Of a stretch of DNA of 8,677 bases, positions 6,412 through 8,677 are shown piece after piece. Numbering within the stretch: the stretch's first letter is position 1; each line of letters opens with the position of its first letter. This stretch comes from an uncultured Bacilli bacterium. GTDB lineage: Bacteria; Bacillota_I; Bacilli_A; RF39; UBA660. The stretch spans positions 1 to 8,677 of the forward strand of contig CAKOHL010000047.1 of NCBI GenBank assembly GCA_934085635.1, read 5' to 3'. Under the pieces are notes generated by a model that saw nothing but the letters and a program-made list of their open reading frames with translations, ran no database searches and was not told the DNA's origin. The position numbers and the translations under genes are program-made.

Positions 6412-7278
6412 ATGTACGACACAATAATAATTGGTATGGGTCCAAGTGGTATGAGTGCTGCTTTATATGCTAAAAGAAGTGGACTAAATGTGTTATGTCT
6501 TGAAAAAAATGTACCAGGAGGCCAAGTAAACAATGCTAAAACAATAAACAACTATCTTGGATATGAAAACATAAATGGTGCAGAACTTGCTTACAAAATG
6601 TTTATGCACGTAAAAGATGAAAACATAGAATATAAAATAGAAGAAGTAACTAAAATAACAAAAGAAAATAATGTCTTTACTATAGAAACTAACAAAAATA
6701 AATACACTTCTAAAACAGTAATAATAAGTACTGGAAGACAACCTAAGAAAACTAAAGAAGAAATAGAAACTAACATAACATTTAACAAATGTGCAATATG
6801 TGATGCTCCTTTATATAAAGGTAAAGATGTATTAGTATTAGGAAATAGTGAAAATGCTTTTGAAGAAGCTTGCTTTTTAAATGCAACATCTAATGTAACT
6901 CTTCTAAGTACAGAAAAAATAGATAGCGAATTAATAAATAAATATAATAGTAAATTAAATATAATTGATAATGAAAAAATATTAGATATAAAAAATGAAG
7001 ATAATAAATACATAGTAAAAACTACAAATAATGAATTAATAGTAGATGGAATATTTAGCTTTATGGGATATGAAAGAGAAACTAAATATTTAGAAAATTT
7101 AAACATACTTGAAAGTAATGGACTAATAAATGCAAATGGTACAGAAACCATTGTACCTGGCTTATTTGCTTCAGGAGATATAGTAAAAAAAGACTTATAT
7201 CAAATAGTAACAGCAGTAAGTGAAGGAGCAATAAGTGCTATAAAAGCAAAACAATATATAACAAAAGAAAGTGAGTGA
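6412..7278 (+). CDS. Thioredoxin-reductase-like FAD-dependent disulfide oxidoreductase
   Basis: This 288-residue protein has the TrxB layout. The FAD motif GMGPSGMSA is at 8-16, with E31 ending the following strand and GGQVNNAKTINNYLG at 36-50. The redox pair C127-A-I-C130 precedes a second nucleotide-type fold starting with VLVLGNSENA (about 140-149). The C-terminal FAD motif ASGD is at 253-256, followed by VTAVSEGA. Canonical NADPH-dependent enzymes show GGGxSA and then HRRxxxR; here the first is degenerate (GNSENA) and the second is replaced by LLSTEKID (164-171) with no arginines. It is slightly shorter than typical TrxB (about 310). It probably reduces thioredoxin or a related protein in the cytoplasm, but the electron donor is uncertain. 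A very strong AGGGGGG site (6401-6407) overlaps the lgt stop. trxB also lies a few genes beyond lgt in Bacillus and Listeria. Confidence 0.88.
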   Translation: MYDTIIIGMGPSGMSAALYAKRSGLNVLCLEKNVPGGQVNNAKTINNYLGYENINGAELAYKMFMHVKDENIEYKIEEVTKITKENNVFTIETNKNKYTSKTVIISTGRQPKKTKEEIETNITFNKCAICDAPLYKGKDVLVLGNSENAFEEACFLNATSNVTLLSTEKIDSELINKYNSKLNIIDNEKILDIKNEDNKYIVKTTNNELIVDGIFSFMGYERETKYLENLNILESNGLINANGTETIVPGLFASGDIVKKDLYQIVTAVSEGAISAIKAKQYITKESE

Positions 7279-7282
7279 TAAT

Positions 7283-7978
7283 ATGTTAGTATGTGGGAAA
7301 AATGTAGCAAGAGAAGTATTAAATAGTAACTATAATATAAAAAATATATACTTAATAGATAACTTCAATAATGAAGAAATATTATCACTAATTAAAAAAA
7401 TGCACGAAAGCTATGAATATAAAACACAAAGTGAAATGGATAAAATGACTAAAGAATTACATCAAGGAATAATAATTGAAATAGAAGATTATGAATACTT
7501 AGATTTTAATAGTATAAGAAATGATGTTAATGCTAATTTTGTCCTAATATTAGATCATATAGAAGATCCTAGAAACTTTGGGGCTATTATAAGGACTAGT
7601 GAATGTGCTGGAGTAGACTATATAATAATACCTAATAAAAGAAATGTAGAAGTAACAAGTGCAGTTATGAAAACATCAAGTGGGGCTCTTGCTAATACTA
7701 AAATAGTAAAAGTAGCTAATCTAAATAATACTATAACTAAACTAAAAGAATTAGGCTACTGGATAGTAGGAAGTGATGCTGAAGGAACTGACTACACAAA
7801 AATAGACTATAGGGGTAAAGTTGCCTTAATAATAGGCAGTGAAGGTTTTGGTTTAAAAGAAATGATAAGAAAAAATTGTGACTATATTGCAAGTATTCCA
7901 CTAAAAGGAAAAGTAAATAGTCTAAATGCTTCAGTTGCAGCTGGAATATTAATTTACGAAATAGTAAAAACTAGATGA
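7283..7978 (+). CDS. rlmB: RlmB-type 23S rRNA 2'-O-ribose methyltransferase (TrmH/SpoU family)
   Basis: This SPOUT-class enzyme uses S-adenosylmethionine to methylate a ribose 2'-hydroxyl; RlmB acts on G2251 (E. coli numbering) in the ribosomal P-loop. The 231 residues comprise an N-terminal substrate-binding domain (about 1-75, opening with the typical CGKNVAREVL) and the catalytic knot. Motif 1 is DPRNFGAIIRT (95-105), motif 2 is IGSEGFGL (184-191), and motif 3 is IPLKGKVNSLNAS (205-217). I prefer the ATG at 7283, which follows AGTGAG by eight bases; a GTG at 7271 in the same frame overlaps the preceding gene's end and would add four residues. The downstream gene overlaps by four bases (ATGA). 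The rlmB-sigH proximity matches Bacillus. A related SpoU-family target cannot be excluded, but length and motifs fit RlmB best. Confidence 0.92.
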   Translation: MLVCGKNVAREVLNSNYNIKNIYLIDNFNNEEILSLIKKMHESYEYKTQSEMDKMTKELHQGIIIEIEDYEYLDFNSIRNDVNANFVLILDHIEDPRNFGAIIRTSECAGVDYIIIPNKRNVEVTSAVMKTSSGALANTKIVKVANLNNTITKLKELGYWIVGSDAEGTDYTKIDYRGKVALIIGSEGFGLKEMIRKNCDYIASIPLKGKVNSLNASVAAGILIYEIVKTR

Positions 7979-8529
7979 CAGAAAATGAATTAATAACTTT
8001 AGCCAAAACCAAAAATGAAAAAGCAATAAATAAAATAATAAAAGAATATGAAATAAATATAAAAAGAATAATAAAAAAATACTATTATTCTTTTAATAAC
8101 CTTGGACTAGATAAAAATGATATATATCAAGAATTATTACTTACATTATTTAAAACAATAGAATCATACTCTATAAATAAAGAAGTAAGTTTTAAAACAT
8201 ATCTAAATAAGAATTTAGAAAATAGTATACTTGATATAATAAGAACATATAACAGAGGTAAACATAAAGTACTAAATGAATCTATATCAATAGATCAAGA
8301 TAACTTACATAATTTATTTTCTACTAAAGAATTACCAGAAGATAAAATAACATTATTAGAAATAGATTCTGAAATAAAAAAATTACTAACTAATGAAGAA
8401 CTAAAAGTATATGAATTAAAAAAAGAATCTAAAACAGTAAAAGAAATATCTTACATACTAGATAAACCTATTAAAAGTATATACAATGCTACAAGAAGAA
8501 TAAAAATTAAACTTCAAAGTATTGACTAA
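7975..8529 (+). CDS. SigH-like sigma-70 family RNA polymerase sigma factor
   Basis: This 184-residue protein lacks regions 1 and 3 and has a two-domain build. Region 2 is at about 20-95: DIYQE (49-53) and SFKTYL (72-77) are the core-binding/-10 part, followed by RTYNRGKHKVLNESISID (90-107), which parallels the TATRQKHIPLNS segment of Bacillus SigH. Region 4 is at about 138-182, with helix-turn-helix TVKEISYILDKPIKSIYNATRRIKIKL ending in a segment close to SigH's KSIDNALQRVKRKL. SigH is about 218 residues in Bacillus, so this copy is short. The usual QEG in region 2.2 is QEL here. The ATG overlaps the rlmB stop and lacks a good ribosome site, implying translational coupling. SigH directs post-exponential, competence and sporulation genes in Bacillus; the targets here are unknown. 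Confidence 0.85.
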   Translation: MTENELITLAKTKNEKAINKIIKEYEINIKRIIKKYYYSFNNLGLDKNDIYQELLLTLFKTIESYSINKEVSFKTYLNKNLENSILDIIRTYNRGKHKVLNESISIDQDNLHNLFSTKELPEDKITLLEIDSEIKKLLTNEELKVYELKKESKTVKEISYILDKPIKSIYNATRRIKIKLQSID

Positions 8530-8551
8530 CATTTATAAATTATGATATTAT
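8522..8551 (+). promoter_or_regulatory. Promoter for the gene starting at 8626
   Basis: TTGACT (8522-8527, 5/6) overlaps the end of the sigma-factor gene. An 18-base spacer leads to TATTAT (8546-8551, 5/6). The leader would be about 65 bases and contains short inverted repeats: GAAGAT (8562-8567) with ATCTTC (8594-8599), and the palindrome AATTTAAATT near 8579-8588. No terminator is visible between the sigma gene and this promoter, so read-through from the operon is possible. Confidence 0.5.
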
Positions 8552-8625
8552 TATATCGTAAGAAGATATGTGAAGTACAATTTAAATTCGCAAATCTTCA
8601 AGAAAAATAAGGACGAGTGATAGAT

Positions 8626-8677
8626 ATGAAAAACAATACGCCAGTACAAAATATTGCACTTGGGGGGGGGGTTACTT
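8626..8677 (+). CDS. Start of an unidentified protein, truncated by the window end
   Basis: Seventeen codons are visible: ATG at 8626, then KNNTPVQNIALGGGVT. AAGGA (8609-8613) lies 12 bases upstream, and GAG at 8615-8617 offers a second weak site. The I-A-L-G-G segment recalls the extreme N-terminus of RNase J family proteins (often F-A-L-G-G), but this is far too short to assign. It is not ribosomal protein L33 or SecE, which commonly follow sigH in Bacillus. The reading frame passes through a run of ten Gs, so everything after residue 12 depends on that count being correct. Confidence 0.45.
   Translation, partial: MKNNTPVQNIALGGGVT
8662..8671 (+). repeat. Ten-G homopolymer tract
   Basis: A run of ten consecutive G residues lies at codons 13-16 of the gene beginning at 8626, six bases before the window end. 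Such a tract is striking in DNA of about 30% GC. It may be a real slippage-prone tract or an assembly/sequencing artefact at a sequence end. Confidence 0.9.

Noticed and set aside
6591..7151. Minus-strand 186-codon open frame opposite the thioredoxin-reductase-like gene
   Set aside because: It is a hydrophobic, low-complexity product of AT-rich codons opposite a well-supported gene; no start signals or recognisable motifs.

Overview
The window is AT-rich (roughly 30% GC by eye) and reads as a Gram-positive, Firmicutes-type genome. Genes are closely packed on one strand. Shine-Dalgarno sites are strong and purine-rich, -35/-10 promoters are of sigma-A type, and terminators are simple hairpin-plus-U structures. 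Gene content and order recall the Bacillus/Listeria uvrA-yvlD-hprK-lgt-trxB neighbourhood and the Bacillus rlmB-rae1-sigH neighbourhood. UGA acts as a stop in two genes and Trp is encoded by UGG, so this is not a UGA=Trp mollicute. InlB-type repeats combined with an ALK-like glycine-rich domain suggest an uncultured, probably gut-associated, Bacilli/Clostridia-like lineage; that placement is inference.

Layout. Positions 1-2112 hold the 3' part of a large, probably extracellular repeat protein whose N-terminus lies outside the window. It has at least five beta-repeat units, each with a regularly spaced cysteine pair, one InlB-type B-repeat, and a C-terminal glycine-rich domain interrupted by an 83-residue insert with 14 cysteines. 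A clear terminator follows, then a promoter and the monocistronic uvrA (2241-5057) with its own terminator. A second promoter (TTGTAT-17-TATAAT) starts a tight five-gene run from 5189 to 8529: a YvlD-type four-helix membrane protein, lgt, a thioredoxin-reductase-like flavoprotein, rlmB and a SigH-like sigma factor. Gaps are 10 bases or fewer, or the genes overlap. A new promoter overlaps the sigma gene's stop, and the first 17 codons of another gene (8626-8677) run into a ten-G tract and the window end.

How the genes work together. The window is mostly housekeeping: DNA repair (UvrA), lipoprotein maturation (Lgt), redox (TrxB-like), ribosome modification (RlmB) and transcription control (SigH-like). 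The operon looks like a fusion of two conserved Bacilli neighbourhoods, with hprK missing between yvlD and lgt, and rae1 missing between rlmB and sigH. The least ordinary content is the cysteine-patterned surface protein, the TrxB-like enzyme that lacks the usual NADPH-binding signature, a Gln-to-Cys change in the second ABC signature of UvrA, and the poly-G tract. I see no RNA genes, CRISPR, insertion sequence or phage module. No stretch longer than about 130 bases is without a gene.
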